This document shows positions 24,949 through 32,331 of a stretch of 32,643 bases of DNA, one piece after another. The stretch's first letter is position 1; every line of letters begins with the position of its first letter. The position numbers were made by a program, and so were the translations under genes. The stretch comes from Lentimicrobiaceae bacterium. Lineage in GTDB: Bacteria > Bacteroidota > Bacteroidia > Bacteroidales > F082. The notes below the pieces were generated by a model. It saw nothing but the letters and a program-made list of their open reading frames with translations, ran no database searches and had not been told where the DNA came from. The stretch spans positions 1 through 32,643 of the forward strand of contig SUWS01000032.1 in assembly GCA_015061365.1 (NCBI GenBank), written 5' to 3'.

Positions 24949-25485
24949 ATGATCACTTTTATAAATATGTTAAGTCAGATGGCTCCTTATCTGCTGTTGG
25001 GATTTCTGATGGCGGGTCTGTTGCATGTCTTCGTACCGGCTAATTTCTTCGAGCGTCATCTGTCGAAAGAGAATTTTAAATCGGTATTACTCGCCGGATT
25101 GATAGGGATTCCGCTGCCTTTATGTTCGTGCGGCGTCATACCGACAGCAATATCACTGAGGAAAGACGGAGCCTCACGCGGAGCGACAGTTGCCTTTATG
25201 ATTTCAACTCCGCAAATCGGTGTCGATTCAATCATCGCGACTTATTCCATGATGGGACTGCCTTTCGCTATAGTGCGTCCGAACCAAGTCATCTATCGCA
25301 TTGATGGAATGTCGTGCAATCATTGTAAGAATTCTGTAGAGAAAGCCATCAGAGGATTGGAAAATGTTGAGAATGTGGAAGTCGTTTTAGGAAAGAAAGA
25401 AGCTGTTGTCACAGGAAAACCATCCGACGAAGATGTAAAGAAAGCCGTCGAAGAATTAGGTTTCGATTTTAAGGGAAGAAAGTAA
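24949..25485 (+). CDS. Internally deleted Cu/Zn permease fused to HMA domain
   Basis: 178 residues. Residues 3-111 match 11-119 of the 416-residue permease at 17412 with only four substitutions, including LCSCGVIP and STPQIGVDS. Residues 112-178 match its HMA domain (350-416), again with four substitutions and an intact GMSCNHC. The junction (VRP then NQVIYRIDG) removes exactly 230 residues in frame: the loop, the whole second membrane half and the linker. DNA of the two copies differs at many sites, mostly third codon positions, so it is not an assembly echo. The product would be half a transporter joined to a metallochaperone-like domain. It may have its own promoter and leader. It could be a functional small membrane metal binder, a partner for the full-length protein, or a decaying copy. 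Confidence 0.75.
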   Translation: MITFINMLSQMAPYLLLGFLMAGLLHVFVPANFFERHLSKENFKSVLLAGLIGIPLPLCSCGVIPTAISLRKDGASRGATVAFMISTPQIGVDSIIATYSMMGLPFAIVRPNQVIYRIDGMSCNHCKNSVEKAIRGLENVENVEVVLGKKEAVVTGKPSDEDVKKAVEELGFDFKGRK

Positions 25486-25539
25486 TTCGGCTGTTGAACT
25501 TTTCTTTATAACAAATTGTAATAACATTATTAGAAACAG

Positions 25540-25571
25540 TTTCTCAGATTCTCAGTTTTTCAGATTCTCAG
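25540..25571. repeat. Octamer array (TTTCTCAG/ATTCTCAG), four units
   Basis: TTTCTCAG, ATTCTCAG, TTTTTCAG, ATTCTCAG, exactly 32 bp, with a fifth degenerate unit (AGAAACAG) in phase just before. It lies downstream of the mini-permease. Confidence 0.85.
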
Positions 25572-25587
25572 ATTTGAATAATGTCTG

Positions 25588-25649
25588 TCCGTAATTATAT
25601 TTAAATTAATAGTTACGGATATTTAATTTTATTTTATATTGTCCGTAAC
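25588..25649. promoter_or_regulatory. Likely operator with three TCCGTAAY half-sites
   Basis: TCCGTAATTAT (25588-25598) and ATAGTTACGGA (25609-25619) form an inverted repeat with one mismatch in 11. A third half-site, GTCCGTAAC (25641-25649), overlaps the -33 TTG of the ATPase promoter. Multiple sites overlapping a promoter suggest repression, but no regulator is encoded next to it. Confidence 0.55.
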
Positions 25650-25668
25650 TCTATTTTTTTTATATTTG
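25639..25668 (+). promoter_or_regulatory. Promoter of the AAA ATPase gene
   Basis: TTG at 25639-25641, a 19-nt spacer and TATATTTG at 25661-25668 give the best complete Bacteroidota promoter in the window. The start codon is 22 nt downstream. Confidence 0.7.
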
Positions 25669-25690
25669 CGGACGAATAAAAATTTTTGAT

Positions 25691-27112
25691 ATGAATAATA
25701 ATATTGTCGGGAGAATCCAAGAATGTAATATTTTAAAGAGTTGTTATGAGTCTGACAAAGCGGAACTCGTAGCGGTTTATGGAAGAAGACGTATAGGAAA
25801 GACATTTTTGGTTAAGAACTACTTCAAGGATAAGTTCGATTTTTATATTACAGGAATTTATCAGGGGTCAAAGAAAGAACAGTTAGGATTTTTCAACAGA
25901 CAATTATGTGAATATTCAAAGATGCTTTATCCCAAAGTTGACGATTGGTTTGATGCGTTTGAACAGTTGAAGCATTACATCTCAACACTGAAAAAAGAAA
26001 AGATAGTCGTCTTTATAGATGAGTTCCCATGGTTAGATAGTCCAAAATCACGTTTCCTAAAATCTTTTGAGTTGTTTTGGAATAGTTGGGCTTCTGACAG
26101 ACCCCAGATAAAATTGATCGTATGCGGTTCTGCAACAACATGGATGATGTCGCATCTGTTAGGAGATAAAGGCGGACTTCATAATCGTGTTACAAGAAGA
26201 ATAAAACTAGCGCCATTTACGTTAGGCGAGACGGAATTGTTTTTAAAGAAACAAGGTATTGTATGGAATCGTTATCAGATTGCGGAGGCATATATGACTT
26301 TGGGAGGTACGCCATATTATCTTCAAATGCTTCAGAAGCAGTATAGTCTCGCTCAGAATATAGACCATCTTTTCTTTTCCGAAAACGCTGAACTGAGAGA
26401 TGAATATACATTTTTGTTTCGTTCTCTTTTCAATGATTCCGCAATATATCGTAATGTTGTTGAATTGTTAAGTAAAAAGGCAAAGGGAATGACTCGCGCA
26501 GAGATGATGAGCTGTTTGAAATTATCTGACGGAGGTAATTTTACTAATGTGCTTGAGAATCTGTGTAACTGTGATTTCATTCGCAGATATTCAGCTTTTG
26601 GTAAAAAAGAAAGAGATGTCTTATATCAACTTACTGACTTATATACACTTTTCTATCTGAAATTTGTAAAAGACAATAATGGCAGAGACGAACATTTCTG
26701 GACCAACATGATAGATTCTTCAGAAAGAAGAGCATGGTGCGGATATTCTTTTGAGCAGTTATGTCTTCATCATATTCCTCAGATTAAAAACAAACTTGGT
26801 ATCAGCGGAATTCAAAGTGATATATGTTCATGGAGTACGCAAGCTACAGATGAGCATAGAGGAGGACAAATCGACTTAATCATTGACAGGAAAGATCAAA
26901 TTATTAATCTATGTGAGATGAAGTTTTCTGTCAGTGAGTTTGAGATAAGCAAGAAATATGATGAAGAGATGCGAGAACGCAGAGAGTTATTTCGTAATAT
27001 TTCGAAGACAAGAAAGGCTTTACATCTCATTATGATAACGACTTACGGACTGAAACAGAACACATATTCAGGCATGATACAAAATGAAGTCGTTTTAGAT
27101 GATATGTTTTAG
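25691..27112 (+). CDS. AAA-type ATPase with C-terminal nuclease-like domain
   Basis: 473 residues. Walker A GRRRIGKT (31-38), Walker B VVFIDEFPWLD (D110, E111), a sensor-like IVCGSATTW near 148-156, then a winged-helix region. The C-terminal domain has GGQIDLIIDR and CEMKFS near 396-420, the D-(x)n-ExK pattern of the PD-(D/E)XK nuclease fold found in the archaeal-type ATPase/DUF234 family. Such ATPases are common, often solitary, in Bacteroidota and archaea; their function is poorly known, and some sit near mobile or defence genes. Here the gene stands alone, with a strong promoter and a likely operator. Confidence 0.85.
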   Translation: MNNNIVGRIQECNILKSCYESDKAELVAVYGRRRIGKTFLVKNYFKDKFDFYITGIYQGSKKEQLGFFNRQLCEYSKMLYPKVDDWFDAFEQLKHYISTLKKEKIVVFIDEFPWLDSPKSRFLKSFELFWNSWASDRPQIKLIVCGSATTWMMSHLLGDKGGLHNRVTRRIKLAPFTLGETELFLKKQGIVWNRYQIAEAYMTLGGTPYYLQMLQKQYSLAQNIDHLFFSENAELRDEYTFLFRSLFNDSAIYRNVVELLSKKAKGMTRAEMMSCLKLSDGGNFTNVLENLCNCDFIRRYSAFGKKERDVLYQLTDLYTLFYLKFVKDNNGRDEHFWTNMIDSSERRAWCGYSFEQLCLHHIPQIKNKLGISGIQSDICSWSTQATDEHRGGQIDLIIDRKDQIINLCEMKFSVSEFEISKKYDEEMRERRELFRNISKTRKALHLIMITTYGLKQNTYSGMIQNEVVLDDMF

Positions 27113-27188
27113 AAAGATGTCATATTCTAAAATTTGAACAAAGTCTGTATCCCGTTGTCTTTAGTCAGTAGTCATAAAAAAATAAATC

Positions 27189-28580
27189 ATGAATACCATC
27201 GAATCAATAAATAACATCGTCTCGCAACAAAGAGAGTTCTTTTTGACAAACGAAACCAAGTCAATCGATTTTAGATTGAAACAGCTGAAGAAGTTGAAGC
27301 AAGTCGTTGTGAAATATCAAGATGAGCTTTATGATGCTTTGTGGAAAGATCTGCATAAATGTAAGGAAGAGGCTTTCCTGACGGAAATCACGATTGTGTT
27401 AAATGAGATTAACGATCATATAAAAAATATTAAGAAATGGGCGAGACCTGAGAAGGTTAAGACTCCCGTTTATCTCATGCCGTCGAAGAGTTATGTGACG
27501 TATGAGCCTTTCGGCGTAGCATTGATTATCGCGCCTTGGAACTATCCTTTCAACCTGATGTTCACTCCTTTGGTCGGGGCAATCTCTTCTGGTTGTTGCG
27601 CTGTCTTAAAGCCTTCGCCTTATTCTCAAAACACTTCGGATGTGATGCAGAAAATGATAGACGAGACCTTCGATAAGAATTATATCACGATGGTTCAAGG
27701 TCATAGAGACGTAAATCAGGCTTTGTTGGCACAGAAGTTCGATTTCATTTTTTATACGGGAAGTCCGGATATGGGCAGAGTCGTGATGGAGGCTGCTTCT
27801 AAAAATCTCACGCCATTGGTTTTGGAACTCGGCGGCAAGAGCCCGTGCATCGTCGATAAAGACTGCAATATCGACTTCGCAGCGAGAAGAATAGTCTGGG
27901 GTAAGACGATAAACGCGGGACAGACCTGTGTCGCTCCCGATTATCTCATGGTGCATCAAGATGTTAAAGACGAATTGTTGAAAAAGATGATTTATTATGT
28001 CGAGAAATTCTATGGCGACGACATGCAGAAAAGTCATTGTTTCTGTAGGATTATCAGCGACAAAGCATATAACAGATTGGTCTCTTATCTCGATGAAGGA
28101 AAAATCATCTACGGCGGAAAATGTGACAAAGATGAAAGATATATTCAGTTTACCTTGTTGGGATTAGGTCAACAGACAACAGACAACGGACAACAGACCT
28201 CTAATGTGATGTCAACAGAAATATTCGGACCGATACTTCCTGTCATAGAATTTGACAATATTAATAAGGTATCGGAATTTATCATGAATCGTCCTAAGCC
28301 TTTGGCGTTATATTATTTCGGTGACGATGAAGGCACTGAAGATATTTTGCGGACAACGACATCAGGAGGAGTTTGTCTGAACGACACTATCTTACATGTT
28401 GCCAACGAGCATCTGCCTTTCGGCGGAGTAGGGGAGAGCGGCATGGGAAAATATCACTCCAAGGAAAGTTTTTTGGCGTTCAGCAACAAAAGAGCCGTTT
28501 TGAAATCATCAAATCGAATCGACTTCATGATGAAATATCCGCCTTACGATAAATTGGAAATGATAAAGAAGTTGATGTGA
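27189..28580 (+). CDS. NAD(P)-dependent aldehyde dehydrogenase
   Basis: 463 residues, the length of class 3-like, YwdH-type aldehyde dehydrogenases. IIAPWNYPF (113-121) and FYTGSPDMG (188-196) are cofactor-site motifs. The catalytic glutamate is in LELGGKSP (E213) and the catalytic cysteine in NAGQTCVAP (C247). EIFGPILPV is at 344-352. It oxidises aldehydes to acids; substrate unknown. Odd: residues about 325-337 (GLGQQTTDNGQQT), just before the conserved VMSTEIFGP segment, are encoded by a 28-bp intergenic-type heptamer array, making this loop about seven residues longer than usual. Loose GTCTTTA/GTCAGTA heptamers (27157-27177) precede the start, and no clear -7 element was found. Confidence 0.93.
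   Translation: MNTIESINNIVSQQREFFLTNETKSIDFRLKQLKKLKQVVVKYQDELYDALWKDLHKCKEEAFLTEITIVLNEINDHIKNIKKWARPEKVKTPVYLMPSKSYVTYEPFGVALIIAPWNYPFNLMFTPLVGAISSGCCAVLKPSPYSQNTSDVMQKMIDETFDKNYITMVQGHRDVNQALLAQKFDFIFYTGSPDMGRVVMEAASKNLTPLVLELGGKSPCIVDKDCNIDFAARRIVWGKTINAGQTCVAPDYLMVHQDVKDELLKKMIYYVEKFYGDDMQKSHCFCRIISDKAYNRLVSYLDEGKIIYGGKCDKDERYIQFTLLGLGQQTTDNGQQTSNVMSTEIFGPILPVIEFDNINKVSEFIMNRPKPLALYYFGDDEGTEDILRTTTSGGVCLNDTILHVANEHLPFGGVGESGMGKYHSKESFLAFSNKRAVLKSSNRIDFMMKYPPYDKLEMIKKLM
28170..28197. repeat. Heptamer array inside a coding sequence, four units
   Basis: CAACAGA, CAACAGA, CAACGGA, CAACAGA, exactly 28 bp: the reverse complement of the TGTTGTC word found between genes at 21994-22021 and 24892-24919. 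28 is not a multiple of three, yet the frame stays open, so the array must have arrived with a compensating change. Confidence 0.9.
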
Positions 28581-28616
28581 GAAGATGACAGTTGTTAATA
28601 ATCTTTTAATAATAAA

Positions 28617-28646
28617 ATCAGCCGCCACTGTAATCTGACGGCTGAT
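28617..28646. terminator. Bidirectional terminator between convergent genes
   Basis: ATCAGCCG (28617-28624) and CGGCTGAT (28639-28646) form a perfect 8-bp stem between the aldehyde dehydrogenase (plus) and flavodoxin (minus) stop codons. A/T-rich tracts lie on both sides, so it could serve both transcripts. Confidence 0.7.
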
Positions 28647-28658
28647 AATTTAAAACTA

Positions 28659-29201
28659 TTATTTCTTAACTTCCTCGATCCACGACTTCAGTTGTTCTTC
28701 CGTAGCTCCGTTGAGCAGTTTCGCTTCAACCCAGTCGATTTCAGGATACGCGGCTTTGAACTCTTTGAGAGCCTTTTCGGGAGTGCTGCCACCTGATGTC
28801 GCAAACATCACGACTTTCTTTCCTTCAAATCCGTATTCTTCAACAAACGAATTTATAATGGTAGGAGCGGTGTACCACCAAATTGGGAAACCGATGTAGA
28901 TGACGTCATAGTCATCGTGGTTTTTCAAGTCTTTGATGAAAGCAGGACGGAAGGAGCGGTCGTTCATCTCAACGCTGCTCCGTGAAGTCTTGTCTGTCCA
29001 GTCAAGGTCGGCTTGCGAATAAGGCACTTCAGGTCTGATTTCAAAAATGTCGGCACCTGTGATGTCGGCAATCTGTTTCGCTACGGCTTCGGTGTTGCCC
29101 GTGGCGGAAAAATAAGTCACTAACGTTTTCATGTTCTTGTCATTTTGAGCGCAGCTTGTTAATGTTGTTAATATCACTGCAAAGATTAATGTTCTTTTCA
29201 T
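28659..29201 (-). CDS. Lipoprotein flavodoxin
   Basis: 180 residues. The N-terminus MKRTLIFAVILTTLTSC is a lipoprotein signal with lipobox LTSC (Cys17). The flavodoxin domain begins at about 25; the FMN-phosphate loop is SATGNT (32-37), and later parts include YIGFPIWWYTAP and FATSGGS, both typical of short flavodoxins. It is predicted to be a membrane-anchored FMN electron carrier facing the periplasm. I chose ATG at 29201 and not the frame opening at 29294 because it gives the lipoprotein signal and because a consensus -7 element lies between the two. An alternative cytosolic start is the Met at residue 24. Confidence 0.88.
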   Translation of the reverse strand: MKRTLIFAVILTTLTSCAQNDKNMKTLVTYFSATGNTEAVAKQIADITGADIFEIRPEVPYSQADLDWTDKTSRSSVEMNDRSFRPAFIKDLKNHDDYDVIYIGFPIWWYTAPTIINSFVEEYGFEGKKVVMFATSGGSTPEKALKEFKAAYPEIDWVEAKLLNGATEEQLKSWIEEVKK

Positions 29202-29238
29202 AAAACAAAAGTGTTTAATAAATTCTTCATTGAAAGTA

Positions 29239-29246
29239 CAAATATA
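29239..29246 (-). promoter_or_regulatory. -7 element of the flavodoxin gene
   Basis: CAAATATA on the plus strand reads TATATTTG on the minus strand, a full match to TAnnTTTG, 38 nt upstream of the chosen start codon. Confidence 0.6.
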
Positions 29247-29361
29247 ATTTTTTATTGTTTTAGATAAAAAAACTAATCGATTATTTCTCCACACTCCACA
29301 TTTTCCCTCCTCATTTTCTCAAAAATAACCAGAAAAAATTTGTTATATAAATGTTTATCTG

Positions 29362-29369
29362 TATATTTG
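29362..29369 (+). promoter_or_regulatory. -7 element of the trkH-trkA operon
   Basis: TATATTTG, 30 nt before the ATG at 29400. It lies inside the longer possible frame opening at 29340, which argues for the shorter TrkH. Confidence 0.6.
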
Positions 29370-29399
29370 AGCCCAAAAATTTTACCATTTAAAAGCTCA

Positions 29400-31220
29400 A
29401 TGAAAAATAACATCTTAGATAATATCATAACACAAACGTTGAAGAATAGAATCTCCTTCTGGTATAAGTTGATAATATTCCTTATTTCTGCTCTCAACAT
29501 AGCGGCTTGCGTGATAGACTACGGCTTCGTGCTTAACGACAAGGAACAGAATGTAATCTTCAATATTTACAATATCGCGTGGTGGTGCTATTTCATTACG
29601 TTTTTCGTCCGCATTGTCTTTCAGTGGAAAATGATAAATCGTAAGACAATATCACTCACGACAATTACCGGCTTACTTTTGTTGTTCTCTGCATTACCTA
29701 AGTTCATTCCAATAACAGAAGCGAGTGCTCTTTATAATATATGGCAGTTTTTCAGTAACAAACATTTCATCATATTGACATTACTTCTCTTCGCGGCTTT
29801 AGAAGTGTCGAGCGGTATTATCAATTTCATAAATAAAAAGACCAATCCAGCTTTGCTGATGACAGTCTGCTTCGCAATCATAATATTATTCGGCGCCTTG
29901 TTACTTCTGCTTCCGCGTTCTACTAAAGAACATATCGTGCTTCCTGTTGCAGATGCCATCTTCATATCCACTAGTGCGGTCTGCGTTACAGGACTTTCCA
30001 CAGTCGATATTGCCCAGACATTCACCTACGAAGGACAAATTGTCATCGCGCTTCTCATACAGATTGGAGGTCTCGGCATCATGACGATAACAAGTTTCTT
30101 CGCCATCTTCTTTATGGGTGGCACAGGACTCTTCAACCAATTTGCTCTACGCGACATGATCGGCAGCGAGACATTCAGCTCTCTCATCTCTACCTTATTA
30201 TATATATTAGGTTTCACTTTCATCATCGAAGCCATCGGAGCATTTTTTATATGGCTCAGCATACATGGCACCATGAACATGAATCTGCATCAAGAGATTT
30301 TCTTCTCCATCTTCCACTCCATATCTGCTTTCTGTAACGCAGGCTTCTCCACCTTGAGTGGCAACCTCGGTAATCCGACCATAATGTATAACCATAATGC
30401 CTTCTATATCATTATATCAACCTTGATAGTACTCGGCGGCTTAGGTTTTCCTATCTTAATGAATTTTAAGAAAATGCTTTCGTATAAGTCAGGAAAGTTT
30501 TTCGACAAGATTTTCAAAAGAAAGAAACAGAGACCGTTCTACTCGCATATCGCTAATATCAATACGAAGATTGTTCTGAGTATGACAGCAATCTTAATCG
30601 TAGTGGGAACCATAATCATCGCTATCAGCGAATGGAACAGAGCATTTGCTGGTATGCCGTTTTTTGATAAGATCGTACAGTCTCTTTTCAATGCCATAGC
30701 TCCAAGGACAGCAGGATTTAACAGCATCGACTTGACTCAGTTCTCGTTGATAACGATAATATTCTACTCGTTTCTGATGTGGATAGGCGGAGGCTCGCAA
30801 TCGACAGCTGGCGGTATAAAAGTAAACACCTTCGCAGTGGCAATGGGGAATTTCTTCTCTGTGATAAAAGGTCAGAAAGACGTACGTCTCTTTAACAGAG
30901 AGATAGAAAGCGACTCCATCCGCCGAGCCTCAGCCGTAATATTCGGTTCTATGCTCACAATATTGATTTTCTTCATAGGTCTCGTGATAATGGAACCCAA
31001 TATATCAGCGAAAGGTCTGCTGTTCGAGACAATTTCAGCATTTAGTACCGTAGGTTCAAGTCTCAACGTAACTCCACTACTATCAGACGGCAGCAAGATA
31101 TGGGTCACGATACTTATGTTCATAGGTAGAGTCGGCTTGATAACAGTGTTAATGAGTTTCATAAAACATTCAGAGACGCCTAAATACAGATTACCGAAAG
31201 ATAATGTAATAATAAATTAA
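29400..31220 (+). CDS. trkH: Trk-type potassium uptake channel subunit
   Basis: 606 residues, the usual length in Bacteroidota. An extra N-terminal membrane region (about 1-130) precedes the four M1-P-M2 repeats. The pore loops, each with the filter glycine, are SAVCVTGLST near 190, SAFCNAGFST near 310, APRTAGFNS near 434 and SAFSTVGSS near 545. It forms the K+ pathway in the inner membrane, gated by the TrkA/KtrA ring. The trkA-like gene follows after 8 bp. I chose ATG 29400 from the promoter position and because the upstream codons look non-conserved. Confidence 0.93.
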   Translation: MKNNILDNIITQTLKNRISFWYKLIIFLISALNIAACVIDYGFVLNDKEQNVIFNIYNIAWWCYFITFFVRIVFQWKMINRKTISLTTITGLLLLFSALPKFIPITEASALYNIWQFFSNKHFIILTLLLFAALEVSSGIINFINKKTNPALLMTVCFAIIILFGALLLLLPRSTKEHIVLPVADAIFISTSAVCVTGLSTVDIAQTFTYEGQIVIALLIQIGGLGIMTITSFFAIFFMGGTGLFNQFALRDMIGSETFSSLISTLLYILGFTFIIEAIGAFFIWLSIHGTMNMNLHQEIFFSIFHSISAFCNAGFSTLSGNLGNPTIMYNHNAFYIIISTLIVLGGLGFPILMNFKKMLSYKSGKFFDKIFKRKKQRPFYSHIANINTKIVLSMTAILIVVGTIIIAISEWNRAFAGMPFFDKIVQSLFNAIAPRTAGFNSIDLTQFSLITIIFYSFLMWIGGGSQSTAGGIKVNTFAVAMGNFFSVIKGQKDVRLFNREIESDSIRRASAVIFGSMLTILIFFIGLVIMEPNISAKGLLFETISAFSTVGSSLNVTPLLSDGSKIWVTILMFIGRVGLITVLMSFIKHSETPKYRLPKDNVIIN

Positions 31221-31228
31221 GATTATAT

Positions 31229-31645
31229 ATGAAATATTTAATAATAGGACTTGGAAATTTCGGCAAGACATTAGCCGAAGATCTTACCGATAACGGCAAT
31301 GAAGTTATTGGTATCGACAACGATGAGCGTAAGATAGAAGATGTAAAGGACAGGATTTCACTTTCTTATATCATGGATGCAACAGAAGTAAGTGCTTTGA
31401 GATCGTTGCCATTAGATGAGATCGACTGCGCCATAGTAGCAATCGGGCAGAGTATGGAACATTCGCTGAGGACTGTAGCAGCCTTGAAAGAATTGTCGGT
31501 TAAGAATATATACGCCCGTGCTATAGACAATACGCATAGATCTATTTTGAAGGCGATGAGCATCAAGAAGATCTTTATTCCTGAGAGCTATGCCGCACGA
31601 TTGTTCTCGAGAATGCTCAGCGATGAAAACAGCGTGATGGAATAA
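31229..31645 (+). CDS. trkA: TrkA-like regulator, RCK_N domain only (truncated)
   Basis: 138 residues. The Rossmann RCK_N domain is complete: GLGNFG (7-12), acidic ribose-binding residue in GIDND (D30), and AIVAIGQ. The frame ends just after the PESYAARLFSRML linker, at SVME. TrkA/KtrA proteins are normally about 220-230 residues, with a following RCK_C domain. None of the three plus frames after the stop encodes RCK_C, and the downstream DNA is repeat sequence from 31657 onward. The nucleotide-binding half could still form a ring with TrkH, but RCK_C-dependent regulation would be lost. It probably shares the trkH promoter. Confidence 0.85.
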   Translation: MKYLIIGLGNFGKTLAEDLTDNGNEVIGIDNDERKIEDVKDRISLSYIMDATEVSALRSLPLDEIDCAIVAIGQSMEHSLRTVAALKELSVKNIYARAIDNTHRSILKAMSIKKIFIPESYAARLFSRMLSDENSVME

Positions 31646-31656
31646 GTCTCATCTAT

Positions 31657-31698
31657 ATTAATTAAGGTGTAAAGGTAATAAAGGTTTTAAAGGTAATA
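31657..31698. repeat. Left copy of a flanking direct repeat
   Basis: Begins ATTAATTAAGGTGTAAAGG and continues with AAAGGTTTTAAAGGTAATA. A similar string lies at 32262-32305 (ATTAATTAATAAGGTGTAAAG, GAAGGTTTAAAGTTAATA). The pair brackets the non-coding block that holds the 173-bp direct repeats and the GC-rich segment. Confidence 0.6.
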
Positions 31699-31755
31699 CT
31701 TATAACTTTTAAAGGGACTTCTATAAATTGCTTTACATGTGATTTATGAATTTTT

Positions 31756-32034
31756 CTTTGAGAATCTTTTGTCTTTCTCAAAAGAGCAAAGCAAGCTAAG
31801 TGAATGAAACATGTAAACTTTCAAACTTAATAACTTTCAACTTTAAAACTACTCTAAACTATCAACTCTAAACTATAAACTTTAAGGGGATTTCTATAAA
31901 TTACTTTGCGAGTGGTCAATGTTTTTAACTTTGAGAATCTTTTGTCTTTCTCAAAAGAGCAAAGCAAGCTAAGTGAATGAAACATGTAAACTTTCAAACT
32001 TAATAACTTTCAACTTTAAAACTACTCTAAACTA
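31756..32034. repeat. Tandem direct repeat, two copies, 173-bp period
   Basis: About 106 bp at 31756-31861 recur essentially unchanged at 31929-32034. Each copy starts with a hairpin (CTTTGAGA facing TCTCAAAAG), then GAGCAAAGCAAGCTAAGTG, then AACTTTC-type heptamers. The preceding CTATAAATTnCTTT boxes (31721 and 31894) are also shared. Each copy ends in CTCTAAA/CTATAAA heptamers (31852-31886 and 32025-32059). No reading frame of substance. Either a duplicated non-coding element or a relic of a mobile one. Confidence 0.75.
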
Positions 32035-32061
32035 TAAACCTTCAACTCTAAACTTTATAAT

Positions 32062-32261
32062 GAGGGCGTTCCGGCTATGCCGTCGGGCTTTCCGCTGTAT
32101 CTTCGCTCGCTATGTATCCGTCCCGCCACTAATCCCTTCTCACAATCTTCGTTTCCGTTCCCGCTTTGAAAACCCTGCTGGCTCGCGAAGGATGCCGCTT
32201 CAATCCCTAACGCGTGGAGGCTGCTGTCATAAAGGGCGCTACCCGGAACATCCGCGCCGCT
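32062..32261. repeat. GC-rich palindromic segment in an AT-rich spacer
   Basis: About 200 bp, sharply richer in GC than its surroundings. It begins GGGCGTTCCGG and contains CGGGCTTTCCGCTGTATCTTCGC-like sequence facing GCGAAGGATGCCGC (32196-32209), then ATCCCTAACGC. CTTCGC/GCGAAG and ATC/GAT pair to form a long-range hairpin. I recall similar GGGCGTT...CCCTAACGC segments as dispersed repeats in Bacteroidota, but have no name for them and could not search. A 97-codon frame crosses it but looks accidental. Confidence 0.55.
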
Positions 32262-32331
32262 ATTAATTAATAAGGTGTAAAGTTATAGAAGGTTTAAAGT
32301 TAATAGTTGATGGTTGATAGTTGATAGTTGA
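32262..32331. repeat. Right flanking repeat plus four heptamers
   Basis: 32262-32305 is the right copy of the direct repeat described at 31657. It runs into exactly four heptamers, TAGTTGA, TGGTTGA, TAGTTGA, TAGTTGA (32304-32331, 28 bp). Confidence 0.7.

Noticed and set aside
24949-25485. Mini-permease as an assembly chimera of the 17412 gene
   Set aside because: Numerous, mostly silent, nucleotide differences along both retained parts show it is a diverged copy, not a misassembled duplicate. Long reads would still be useful at the junction.
32062-32261. Integron attC or IS ends
   Set aside because: GGGCGTT and CCCTAACGC are in the wrong order for attC R'' and R' sites, and no integrase or transposase is present.
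31973-32266. 97-codon plus-strand frame
   Set aside because: It starts inside the 173-bp direct repeat and crosses the GC-rich palindromic segment. The product is Arg/Ser/Pro-rich with no domain, so it is probably accidental.
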